From NCBI GenBank assembly GCA_005888525.1, contig VBAB01000113.1:1-6073 (forward strand): 6,073 nucleotides of DNA, in the 5' to 3' direction. Under the pieces are notes generated by a model. It was not told the DNA's origin and searched no databases. It saw only the letters and a list, made by a program, of their open reading frames with translations. This document shows, piece by piece, positions 1-6,073 of the stretch (the stretch's first letter is position 1; each line of letters opens with the position of its first letter). The position numbers and the translations under genes were made by a program. The stretch is from Alphaproteobacteria bacterium (lineage in GTDB: Bacteria > Pseudomonadota > Alphaproteobacteria > Rhizobiales > Hyphomicrobiaceae).

Positions 1-689
1 TTATCGCCGTTGAGCGGATGGGCCTGGGGTTCGCTTTGCGCACCGACCTCGGGCACACCGTGACGTGCGGTCAGGTCGTCAATGCGGCGGGCGCCTGGGC
101 TGGGGAGATTGCCCGACAATTCGGCGAGCCCGTGCCGATGTTCGCGGCCGGACCGCCGCTGTTCACGATCACGCCGGAGAACCCCTATACCGGCCCGTCG
201 CTGCACGCTGTCGACGGCACGCTGCTGTTGCGGCCGGGGCGCAACGGCGAGGCGGTGGCCGGCTCTTTTCCGCGCGTCAGAGCCGATGTCGCGACGGGCA
301 CGGCCATCGTACCGGGCGATCGCGTCGAGCGCGGGCTTGCTCGTCTCGCCGAGGTCGTCCCGGGTCTTGGGCGTGTGCGCGCTGGCCGCGTCTGGTCGGG
401 CGTCGAAGGCTACCTGCCGGATATGCTGCCCGTCATCGGCTGGAGCAGGACCATGCCGGGGCTGCTGCACGCGTTTGGGTTCAGCGGCCACGGCTTTCAG
501 CTCGCTCCCGGCGTCGGCGCCGTCGTAGCCGACCTCATTGTCGACGGCGCGTCGCAAACCCCGATCGAAAGCTTCTCGATCGAGCGTTTCGCCGGCGGCG
601 TCGTCCCCGACGAGAAGCTGTGGAGCGAGTTCGATCCCGAGCTCGTCGCCACCATCAGGCAAACGCAACAGGAGGCCGGCAATGCCTGA
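1..689 (+). CDS. FAD-dependent oxidoreductase, DAO family (3' part only)
   Basis: This is the C-terminal part of a flavoprotein of the D-amino-acid oxidase / glycine oxidase / sarcosine oxidase beta-subunit superfamily, which oxidises the C-N bond of amino acids or secondary amines using FAD. The frame is open from base 3 and the true start and the N-terminal GxGxxG nucleotide-binding motif lie upstream of the window, so the ATG at 18 is internal. Visible landmarks are the NAAGAWAGE segment (81-107), typical of the FAD-contacting strand after the substrate domain, the VWSGVEGYLPDMLPVIG block (390-440), and the C-terminal GFSGHGFQLAPGVG block (477-518), which closes over the flavin in this family. 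Its last 8 bp overlap the next gene, so the two are probably translated together. The substrate cannot be told from this fragment; an amino acid or N-methyl amine is likely. The family is secure, the precise enzyme is not. Confidence 0.88.
   Translation, partial: IAVERMGLGFALRTDLGHTVTCGQVVNAAGAWAGEIARQFGEPVPMFAAGPPLFTITPENPYTGPSLHAVDGTLLLRPGRNGEAVAGSFPRVRADVATGTAIVPGDRVERGLARLAEVVPGLGRVRAGRVWSGVEGYLPDMLPVIGWSRTMPGLLHAFGFSGHGFQLAPGVGAVVADLIVDGASQTPIESFSIERFAGGVVPDEKLWSEFDPELVATIRQTQQEAGNA
670..675 (+). promoter_or_regulatory. Ribosome binding site of the racemase gene, inside the oxidase gene
   Basis: A perfect AGGAGG lies 6 bases before the ATG at 682. It sits within the last codons of the oxidase gene. 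It fixes the start of the racemase at 682 although the same frame stays open much further upstream (to an ATG at 538). Confidence 0.85.
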
Positions 690-1392
690 CCGCAATCGCG
701 TCTACCACGGCGTCAGCATCGGCATCCTGATGCTCGATACCCGTTTCGAGCGGTTCAACGGCGACATCGGCAATGCGCGCACGTGGCCGTTCCCGGTGCA
801 GTACCGGGTCGTGCGCGGCGCAACCCCCAACCGCGTCACGCGCCCCGAAGGGCCGGACATGCTGGACGCCTTCAAGGCGGCCGCCGACGAGATGATCGAT
901 GCCGGCGTCGACGGCATTACCACCACCTGCGGCTTCCTCGCCCTCTATCAGCGAGAGCTCGCCGATTACTGCTCCGTGCCGGTGGCGACGAGCGCGCTGC
1001 TGCAGGTGCCGATGGTGGCGCGCATCCTGCCGAAGGGGAAACGGCCAGCCATCCTCACCTTTTCGGCCGAGTCGCTCACCTCGCGCCACCTCGAGGCCGC
1101 AGGCGCCGACGCCGCCACGCCCATCTACGGCATGCCTCCCAAGTCGGAGTTCCAGCGCGCGATCCGCGAGGGCGATGCCTCCGTTCCGTTCGGCACACTG
1201 CGGCGCGAGGTGCTCGAGACCGCCGAGCGAACCATTCGGGCGGACGCCAGCATCGGCGCGCTCGTTCTCGAGTGCACGAACCTCGCGCCCTATTCGCGGG
1301 ATATCGGTCGCCTCACCGGCCTGCCCGTCTTCGACATTGTGACGCTGGTGCACTGGTTCCACCGCAGCCTGGCCCCGGAGCGGTTTGTTTAG
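682..1392 (+). CDS. Aspartate/glutamate racemase superfamily protein
   Basis: A 236-residue protein of the Asp/Glu racemase superfamily, which also holds hydantoin racemase, maleate isomerase and arylmalonate decarboxylase. These cytoplasmic, cofactor-free enzymes use one or two cysteines for proton transfer or addition at the alpha carbon of a carboxylate. Both cysteine motifs are visible: TTCGF with Cys83 and LECTN with Cys198. Segments PVATSALLQVP (about 100-110) and GLPVFDIV (about 213-220) fit the two-lobed fold, and the length is normal for the family. The two-Cys arrangement favours racemisation or isomerisation over the single-Cys decarboxylase. Start 682 is chosen for its AGGAGG. The gene overlaps the DAO-family oxidase by 8 bp, which suggests coupled translation and a shared substrate, for instance a racemase feeding an enantiomer-selective oxidase. 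That link is inference, and the actual substrate is unknown. Confidence 0.87.
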   Translation: MPDRNRVYHGVSIGILMLDTRFERFNGDIGNARTWPFPVQYRVVRGATPNRVTRPEGPDMLDAFKAAADEMIDAGVDGITTTCGFLALYQRELADYCSVPVATSALLQVPMVARILPKGKRPAILTFSAESLTSRHLEAAGADAATPIYGMPPKSEFQRAIREGDASVPFGTLRREVLETAERTIRADASIGALVLECTNLAPYSRDIGRLTGLPVFDIVTLVHWFHRSLAPERFV

Positions 1393-1492
1393 GATTGAAA
1401 CGTGCTTCACACGCTGGCGTTGACAGGCCTCGCACGCGGCGCGCAACCTTTACCCGAGAGCTGCGGCCCCGAATGCGGAGACATTGAGCCTC

Positions 1493-2308
1493 ATGTCGAA
1501 CACGAACGAGCGCGCCGTCCTGACCGATGTCACCGGCGGCATCGCCACCGTCACGCTCAACAAGCCGTGGAAGCTCAACGCCTGGGACACCCCCATGCGC
1601 GCGGAGATCGCCGAGGTGCTGCGCGGGTGGAACAAGGACGCGCGCGTGCGCGCCGTGGTCATGACCGGAGCCGGCGACCGTGCCTTCTCCGCGGGCCAGG
1701 ATCTCGACGAGACCGAGAAATTTCAGTCCGGCAACGACGGTGCCAACTGGTTCGAATCCTGGCGCGGCTTCTACAATTCCATCCGCGATCTCGATAAGCC
1801 CTGTCTGGCGGCGCTCAACGGCGTTGCCGCAGGGTCGGCTTTCCAGGCTGCGATGCTGACAGACGTGCGCGTCGGCCACCCCGGCGTGCGCATGGGTCAG
1901 GCCGAGATCAACTCCGGCATCCCGAGCGTCACCGGCCCCATGCTGATGCTGCCCCGCATCGGTCTCTCCCGTACCATCGAGCTCACGCTCACGGGGCGTA
2001 TGATGGATGCCACGGAGTGTTGCGCGGTCGGCCTGATCCACTATCTGGTCGATCGGCCGGAGGAGTTGATGAGCAGGACGCGCGAGGTGGCCGAGATGAT
2101 GGCCGCCAAGCCAGCCATGGCCATGCGCCTGACCAAGGCGCGCTTTCGCCAGGTCACGCAGCCGGCCTTTGACGAGGCCTTCGCGAACGGCGGCGTCTAC
2201 CAGGCGGAGGCCTTTGCCTCCGGCGAGCCGCAGGCGGCTATGCGCGTGTTCTTTGCCGAGCGCGCCGCTCGCCGCAAGGCGCGTGCTGAAGCGCAGGGCA
2301 AGGGCTGA
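1493..2308 (+). CDS. Enoyl-CoA hydratase/isomerase (crotonase) family protein
   Basis: A 271-residue crotonase-fold enzyme acting on acyl-CoA thioesters by hydration, isomerisation or hydrolysis. The first oxyanion-hole region is GAGDRAFSAGQDLDE (residues about 60-74) and the second is NGVAAGSAFQ (about 109-118). Aligned by eye to rat mitochondrial hydratase, the position of catalytic Glu144 is Gln118, while the partner of Glu164 is kept as Glu138 in GQAEI. This is therefore a one-glutamate crotonase, and simple trans-enoyl-CoA hydration is not assured. A GIPSVTG segment follows the retained Glu. The start is ambiguous: ATG at 1493 (GGAG 12 bases upstream at 1477-1480, or a short GAG 4 bases before it) or in-frame TTG at 1484, only 3 bases after that GGAG. 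I prefer the ATG. The acyl-CoA ligase gene starts 6 bp after the stop, which implies one transcript and probably successive steps. Confidence 0.88.
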   Translation: MSNTNERAVLTDVTGGIATVTLNKPWKLNAWDTPMRAEIAEVLRGWNKDARVRAVVMTGAGDRAFSAGQDLDETEKFQSGNDGANWFESWRGFYNSIRDLDKPCLAALNGVAAGSAFQAAMLTDVRVGHPGVRMGQAEINSGIPSVTGPMLMLPRIGLSRTIELTLTGRMMDATECCAVGLIHYLVDRPEELMSRTREVAEMMAAKPAMAMRLTKARFRQVTQPAFDEAFANGGVYQAEAFASGEPQAAMRVFFAERAARRKARAEAQGKG

Positions 2309-2314
2309 GCGGCA

Positions 2315-3871
2315 ATGCCGCCTGCGTCCGACGAGGTGTCAGCACCTGGGCTGCCGGCGACAGACGACGGCTTCGTCCCGCTATTTGCGCGCCTTGTCGC
2401 AGCCACCCCCGAGCGCATCTTCGCCCGCTTCGGCGAGCACGCGCTGACCTTCGGTGCGCTCGACCAGCGCTCGGCAGCGCTGGCAGACTGGCTTTGCCGC
2501 AACGGGGTGCGGCCGGGCGATCGCGTCGCGCTCATGCTGCGGAACGGCGAGACGGCACTCGCCGCGATGCTGGCGATCGCACGCATTGGGGCGATTTGGG
2601 TTCCCGTCAACACCCAGGCTGTCGGCGACAATCTTGCCTACGTGCTGGCGCACTCCGCCCCGCGCATCGTCATCGCCGAGTCCGATCTCATCCCGGTCAT
2701 TGCAGCCTGCGGCGCCGATCTGCTGTCGGTCGTGATGGTGGAGGTCGTCGCCTTGCCTTCCGGCCAGCAAGCCACGGCTTCGTCCTCGGCCGCCGCATCT
2801 GTCGGCTGCGATGCCCCATTCGCCATCATGTATACCTCCGGCACGACGGGCCGGCCGAAGGGCGTGCTCGTCTCGCACCGCATGCTGCGCCTCGCCGGCG
2901 AGGCTGCGGCGCTGGTGTCGGGTGCGCGGGACGGCGACGTGCTTTACGTGTGGGAGCCGCTCTTCCACATCGGTGGCGCGCAGATGATGGTGCTGCCGCT
3001 GATCCGCAGCGTCACGCTTATCATCGCCGAACGTTTCAGCGCGAGCCGCTTCTGGGCGGACATCAGCGCGAGCGGCGCCACGCACATGCATTTCCTCGGC
3101 GGGATCTTGCAGATCCTTCTGAAACAGCTGCCCTCCCCGCTCGATCGCGGGCACGGCGTGCGCATCGCCTGGGGCGGGGGATGCCCCAAGGAAGTCTGGC
3201 GGCCGTTCGAGGAGCGCTTCGGCGTCGCAATTCGCGAGTGCTACGGCATGACGGAATGCTCGAGCTTCACGACGGCCAACCTCGATGGTCCCGTAGGCTC
3301 GATCGGCAAGCCGCTGCCTTGGTTCGATGTGACACTTGTCGATGACGTGGGCAGGCCGGTCACGCCCGGCGAGCGAGGCGAGATGGTGGTGCGCGAGCGT
3401 CTGCCGGGTGCGCTGACGCGTGGGTACTTCAACGATCCAGAAGCAACCGCCAGAGCGCTGTCCAACGGTGCGTTCCACACGGGCGATCTCGCCGCCGCCG
3501 ACGCGGCCGGCAATCTCTATTTTCACGGGCGCATGACGGACAGTGTGCGGGTTCGGGGCGAGAATGTCACGGCCGCCGAGGTGGAAGACGTCGCCCGCAA
3601 GCACCCGGCCATCGAAGACTGCGTCATGATCGGCGTGGCGGCCGACGTGGGCGAGGCAGCCATCAAGCTTTTTGTCAAACCGAAGGCCGGAATGAGCCTT
3701 CGCCCGCGGGAACTTTCCGAGTGGCTCGCAGCCCGCCTCGCGCGCTACCAGCAGCCTCGCTACATCGCGGTCGTCCAGGAGTTCGAGCGCACGCCGAGCC
3801 AGCGCATCATGAAGCACAAATTGTCGAGGCGGACGGATGATGCATGGGATGCGGAGATCCACAAAGCATGA
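2315..3871 (+). CDS. AMP-forming acyl-CoA ligase (ANL superfamily)
   Basis: A 518-residue acyl-CoA synthetase that would activate a carboxylic acid with ATP to an acyl-adenylate and then load it on CoA. The ANL core motifs appear in order: P-loop YTSGTTGRPKG (173-183), YGMTE (310-314), HTGD (388-391), and the hinge segment GRMTDSVRVRGENVT (405-419) with Asp409. The C-terminal A10 motif reads TPSQRIMK (493-500), with Arg497 where most members have the adenylation lysine. Overall it resembles the ligases often annotated as crotonobetaine/carnitine-CoA or medium-chain acyl-CoA ligase; such names are not proof of substrate. Length is normal and there is no signal peptide or membrane segment. The start ATG is 6 bp after the crotonase stop, with a modest AAGGG 10 bases upstream. 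It most likely supplies the CoA ester used by the crotonase. Confidence 0.9.
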   Translation: MPPASDEVSAPGLPATDDGFVPLFARLVAATPERIFARFGEHALTFGALDQRSAALADWLCRNGVRPGDRVALMLRNGETALAAMLAIARIGAIWVPVNTQAVGDNLAYVLAHSAPRIVIAESDLIPVIAACGADLLSVVMVEVVALPSGQQATASSSAAASVGCDAPFAIMYTSGTTGRPKGVLVSHRMLRLAGEAAALVSGARDGDVLYVWEPLFHIGGAQMMVLPLIRSVTLIIAERFSASRFWADISASGATHMHFLGGILQILLKQLPSPLDRGHGVRIAWGGGCPKEVWRPFEERFGVAIRECYGMTECSSFTTANLDGPVGSIGKPLPWFDVTLVDDVGRPVTPGERGEMVVRERLPGALTRGYFNDPEATARALSNGAFHTGDLAAADAAGNLYFHGRMTDSVRVRGENVTAAEVEDVARKHPAIEDCVMIGVAADVGEAAIKLFVKPKAGMSLRPRELSEWLAARLARYQQPRYIAVVQEFERTPSQRIMKHKLSRRTDDAWDAEIHKA

Positions 3872-3990
3872 ACCGATCTCAGTGGCGGATTATCTGGCGG
3901 GCCGTCTAACCCGGCCGAACCGCGGGTATCGAGTTGCAACAATGCAGGTTCCGGGCGAAGTTGGGTTGTTGAGACAAAGGGGAGCTAGCC
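3872..3990 (+). other. 119-bp spacer before the VOC gene
   Basis: The largest gap in the window. It holds a small inverted repeat GGCCG/CGGCC (3900-3904 and 3912-3916, 7-base loop) without a T-run, an 8-base palindrome GTTGCAAC (3933-3940), and the VOC ribosome binding site. I could not find a convincing -35/-10 pair. It may hold a promoter or operator separating the two halves of the cluster, but this is not demonstrated. Confidence 0.3.
3977..3984 (+). promoter_or_regulatory. Ribosome binding site of the VOC gene
   Basis: AAGGGGAG, 6 bases upstream of the ATG at 3991. It is one of the strongest Shine-Dalgarno sequences in the window and supports the short 125-residue reading over longer open frames across the same bases. 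Confidence 0.75.
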
Positions 3991-4368
3991 ATGTTTTCGC
4001 ACGTCATGGTCGGGGCCAACGATGTAGCTGCGTCCAAGAAGTTCTACGATGCTGTACTCGGCGCCATCGGCGTCCCGGAGGGCAGAGCCGATCCGAAGGG
4101 GCGGATCTTCTATCGCACCAAGTTTGGCATGTTTGGAATCACCAAGCCGATCGACGGCAAGGTGGCAACACATGCCAACGGCGGCACTATCGGCTTCACG
4201 TGCGACAGCCCCGAGAAGGTCAAGGCCTTCCACGACGCGGGCGTCGCGAGCGGAGGCAAGAGCATCGAGGACCCGCCAGGGTGGCGCGATGGCGCTTTTG
4301 GCAAGCTCTATCTCGCCTATCTGCGCGACCCATTCGGCAACAAGATCTGCGCGCTTCACCGCAGTTGA
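3991..4368 (+). CDS. VOC (vicinal oxygen chelate / glyoxalase-fold) family protein
   Basis: A 125-residue single-module VOC protein, the usual length for this subfamily. It starts with SHVMVGANDVAASKKFYD (3-20), giving the first beta strand with His4 at the usual metal-ligand position, and ends with LRDPFGNKICALH (111-123), the hallmark closing strand. Other expected glyoxalase metal positions are not kept: the histidine of the HxAF-type strand aligns with Thr66 (TIGF) and the glutamate after GN aligns with Cys120. From memory of relatives often labelled lactoylglutathione lyase, this pattern is common to the subfamily, so glyoxalase I activity should not be assumed. A glutathione transferase gene follows after 27 bp, which makes a glutathione-linked or electrophile-handling role plausible. 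Function beyond the fold is unknown. Confidence 0.85.
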   Translation: MFSHVMVGANDVAASKKFYDAVLGAIGVPEGRADPKGRIFYRTKFGMFGITKPIDGKVATHANGGTIGFTCDSPEKVKAFHDAGVASGGKSIEDPPGWRDGAFGKLYLAYLRDPFGNKICALHRS

Positions 4369-4395
4369 ATCAATCCTCGGGAAGATTGCAGAACG

Positions 4396-5274
4396 ATGAG
4401 CAGCAACAACGACTACATCCCACCGAAGGTCTGGAAATGGGAAAAGCCGCGCGCTGGCGAAGAATGGCGGTACTCAGGTGTCAATCGGCCCGTTGCCGGG
4501 CCGACACATGACGCGGAGCTGCCTGTCGGCAAGCATCCCTTGCAGCTCTATTCGCGTGGGACGCCCAACGGCGTGAAAGTAACCGTGATGCTGGAGGAGC
4601 TGCTCGCACTCGGCCACCGCGGCGCCGAGTACGATGCCTGGCTGATCGACATCGGCAAGGGCGAGCAGTTCGGCAGTGGCTTTGTAGAAATGAACCCGAA
4701 CTCGAAGATACCGACTTTGGTGGATCGCAGCGGTGCCAAACCTCGTCGCGTGTTCGAGTCCGGATCGATCCTGCTCTATCTCGCGGAGAAATTCGGCGCG
4801 TTCCTGCCGTCCGATCTGGACAAGCGCACCGAAGCGCTCAACTGGTTGTTCTGGCAGATGGGTAGTACGCCCTATGTCGGCGGCGGGTTCGGTCATTTCT
4901 ATTATTATGCGCCCGTCAAGCTCGAGTATGCGATCAACCGGTTTGCGATGGAGGCGAAGCGCCTCTTGGATGTGCTGGATCGCCACCTCGGGGAACACGA
5001 GTATATGGCTGGCGATGAGTACTCGATCGCCGATATGGCGATTTGGCCCTGGTATGGCAGCCTGGCGCAGGGAACACAGTACGATGCGGGCGAATTCTTG
5101 CAGGGGCAGGAATACGTTCACGTCATGCGCTGGACAAAGGCGATCTCCGAGCGGCCCGCCGTCAAGCGTGGCCGGATGGTCAACCGCACCACAGGCGATC
5201 CTGCGCAGCAGTTGCACGAGCGCCATGATGCAAGCGACTTCGCGACGAAGACGCAAGACAAGCTGACCAAGTAA
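4396..5274 (+). CDS. yghU: YghU-type glutathione S-transferase / GSH-dependent disulfide-bond oxidoreductase
   Basis: A 292-residue cytosolic glutathione transferase of the Nu/YghU group. In E. coli this group binds two glutathione molecules per subunit and reduces disulfides, with little classical transferase activity. Recognition rests on long stretches matching E. coli YghU as I remember it: NRPVAGPTHD (30-39), LPVGKHPLQLYS (42-53), GTPNG (55-59), NPNSKIPTL with the cis-Pro at 106, ESGSILLYLAEKFG (121-134), GGGFGHFYYYAPVK (162-175), EYSIADMAIWPW (208-219) and the C-terminal LHERHDASDF (273-282). The thioredoxin-like domain is followed by an all-helical domain, with the extended N- and C-terminal tails typical of YghU. 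No active-site Cys or Ser stands in the GTPNG region, as expected for this group. The ribosome binding site is weak (GGGAAG, 11 bases upstream). GC is about 59% on sampled lines, below the neighbouring catabolic genes. Confidence 0.95.
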   Translation: MSSNNDYIPPKVWKWEKPRAGEEWRYSGVNRPVAGPTHDAELPVGKHPLQLYSRGTPNGVKVTVMLEELLALGHRGAEYDAWLIDIGKGEQFGSGFVEMNPNSKIPTLVDRSGAKPRRVFESGSILLYLAEKFGAFLPSDLDKRTEALNWLFWQMGSTPYVGGGFGHFYYYAPVKLEYAINRFAMEAKRLLDVLDRHLGEHEYMAGDEYSIADMAIWPWYGSLAQGTQYDAGEFLQGQEYVHVMRWTKAISERPAVKRGRMVNRTTGDPAQQLHERHDASDFATKTQDKLTK

Positions 5275-5334
5275 GGCTCCACGGACTTCCGCACGGCGGG
5301 CGCGACCCGTTGCGATCGAAAACTCGCTCAGCAC

Positions 5335-5341
5335 AGAGGAA
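5335..5341 (+). promoter_or_regulatory. Ribosome binding site of the amidohydrolase gene
   Basis: AGAGGAA, ending 8 bases before the ATG at 5350. It fixes the start of the truncated amidohydrolase gene. Confidence 0.7.
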
Positions 5342-5349
5342 CCTCCCCG

Positions 5350-6073
5350 ATGACGATCATCGATTCCCAGGTCCACGCCTATGAGGCGAACACTCCCAAG
5401 CGTCCCTGGCACACTGTGCCGAACTGGCCCCCTCACGTTACTGGTGACGAGATGGTGGCGGCGATGGACAAGGTCGGCGTCGACGGCGCGATCTTCATCT
5501 CCGCCTTCTCCATGTACCGCTACGACACCAGCTACGCGGTGGAGGTGCAAAAGGCCCATCCCGGCCGCCTCGCCATCGTCAAGCCGGTCGACCCGGACGA
5601 TCCGGCAGTGGCCGATGTCATCGCCGACTGGAAGAAGACACCGGGTACGGTCGGCATCCGCATCATGATGACGAAGGAGGCAAAGCGCGAGCCGAGCGAT
5701 CCGGGCCTCGACCGGATCCTGCGCGCGGCCGTTCGCCACGACTTTCCGGTCAACATGCTGTGCTGGGACAACGTGGACGCCGGCACGGCGTTGATCGATC
5801 GCCACCCCGATACGCGATTCATCATCGACCATCTGGCCATCCTGCAGCCCCGCACGCCGCCCGCCCCGGCGCAGCCCTGGGCCGACCTGCCGAAGGTGCT
5901 GGACCTCGCCAAGCGCAAGAACGCGGTGATCAAGGTGAGCGGTGCCTGCACGCTGTCCCGGGAGCCCTATCCCTTCCCGGACATCTGGGACCCGCTCGCC
6001 CGCGTGTTCGATGCCTGGGGTTTCGATCGCTGCCTATGGGGAACGGACTGGACGCGCGCATTCGCCGTCGTCA
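5350..6073 (+). CDS. Amidohydrolase-2 family hydrolase (3' end beyond window)
   Basis: The first 241 codons of a TIM-barrel hydrolase of the amidohydrolase-2 group (COG3618-like). Relatives include 2-pyrone-4,6-dicarboxylate lactonase and sulfomuconolactone hydrolase, which open lactone rings. The reading frame runs without a stop to the window edge; about 40-50 residues are probably missing. The N-terminal motif is DSQVH (Asp5, Gln7, His9) in place of the HxH of metal-dependent members. Later landmarks are GIRIMM (102-107), IIDHLA with His161, VIKVSG with Lys195, and WGTDW (230-234) with Asp233, the expected general base at the end of strand 8. The start is supported by AGAGGAA and by the MTIIDSQVH opening, typical of the family. 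It lies 75 bp after yghU with no clear terminator between them, so cotranscription is possible. A lactonase or ester hydrolase role is the best guess; the substrate is unknown. Confidence 0.88.
   Translation, partial: MTIIDSQVHAYEANTPKRPWHTVPNWPPHVTGDEMVAAMDKVGVDGAIFISAFSMYRYDTSYAVEVQKAHPGRLAIVKPVDPDDPAVADVIADWKKTPGTVGIRIMMTKEAKREPSDPGLDRILRAAVRHDFPVNMLCWDNVDAGTALIDRHPDTRFIIDHLAILQPRTPPAPAQPWADLPKVLDLAKRKNAVIKVSGACTLSREPYPFPDIWDPLARVFDAWGFDRCLWGTDWTRAFAVV

Noticed and set aside
655..1446. A 263-residue minus-strand open frame opposite the racemase
   Set aside because: It lies wholly opposite the racemase with its two Cys motifs and has low-complexity, Arg/Ala/Gly-rich composition.
1420..1452. 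TTGACA at 1420-1425 as a promoter for the crotonase gene
   Set aside because: The -35 match is perfect, but no hexamer 16-18 bases downstream resembles TATAAT (the best, CAACCT, matches only 2 of 6), so a promoter is not supported.
2381..3862. A 493-residue open frame on the minus strand opposite the acyl-CoA ligase
   Set aside because: It mirrors a gene with clear ANL motifs. Its translation is rich in Arg, His, Gly and Ala with no recognisable domain, as expected from antisense frames in GC-rich genes.
2315..3871. Naming the ligase caiC and the locus a carnitine pathway
   Set aside because: Similarity to carnitine-CoA ligases is general to this ligase group. The crotonase lacks the Glu that I recall CaiD having, and no CaiB-like CoA transferase is present in the window.
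3837..4511. A 224-residue plus-strand frame overlapping VOC and the start of yghU
   Set aside because: It is out of frame with both real genes, its translation is Arg/Gln-rich without a domain, and the strong ribosome binding site at 3977-3984 serves the VOC frame.
5295..5311. Small hairpin CGGG/CCCG after yghU as a terminator
   Set aside because: The stem is only 4-5 pairs and no T-run follows, so it does not fit an intrinsic terminator.
4474..5832. A 452-residue minus-strand open frame across yghU and the amidohydrolase
   Set aside because: It spans two well-supported plus-strand genes and the gap between them, has no recognisable motif, and is explained by codon bias.

Overview
This window comes from a high-GC genome. 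Hand counts on sample lines give about 69% GC in the racemase gene, and the other catabolic genes are similarly rich. Composition, Shine-Dalgarno starts, tight gene packing and protein families fit a soil- or plant-associated proteobacterium, most likely an alphaproteobacterium of the Hyphomicrobiales type. That placement is inference; there is no rRNA or other phylogenetic marker here. All seven genes lie on the + strand and almost no DNA is left over.

Layout: (1) bases 1-689, the 3' part of an FAD-dependent amine/D-amino-acid oxidase (DAO family). (2) 682-1392, an Asp/Glu racemase-superfamily protein whose start lies inside the oxidase gene (8-bp overlap). (3) after a 100-bp gap, 1493-2308, an enoyl-CoA hydratase/isomerase (crotonase) family protein. 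(4) 6 bp later, 2315-3871, an AMP-forming acyl-CoA ligase. (5) after 119 bp, 3991-4368, a small VOC/glyoxalase-fold protein. (6) 27 bp later, 4396-5274, a YghU-type glutathione transferase, the most securely named gene here. (7) after 75 bp, 5350 to the window end, an amidohydrolase-2 family hydrolase cut by the window edge.

The set looks like part of a catabolic operon or regulon for a small organic acid or amino-acid-like compound. The ligase would make a CoA thioester, the crotonase would hydrate, isomerise or hydrolyse it, the amidohydrolase would open a lactone or similar ring, and the oxidase and racemase would handle an amine or a chiral carboxylate. VOC and YghU look like a redox or detoxification pair; they have lower GC (about 59-61%) than the racemase. 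The substrate cannot be read from the sequence. No mobile element, CRISPR array, RNA gene or convincing terminator was seen. The points most worth a second look are substitutions at expected catalytic positions (Gln for Glu in the crotonase, Arg for Lys in the ligase, DxQxH in the amidohydrolase) and the unassigned pathway itself.
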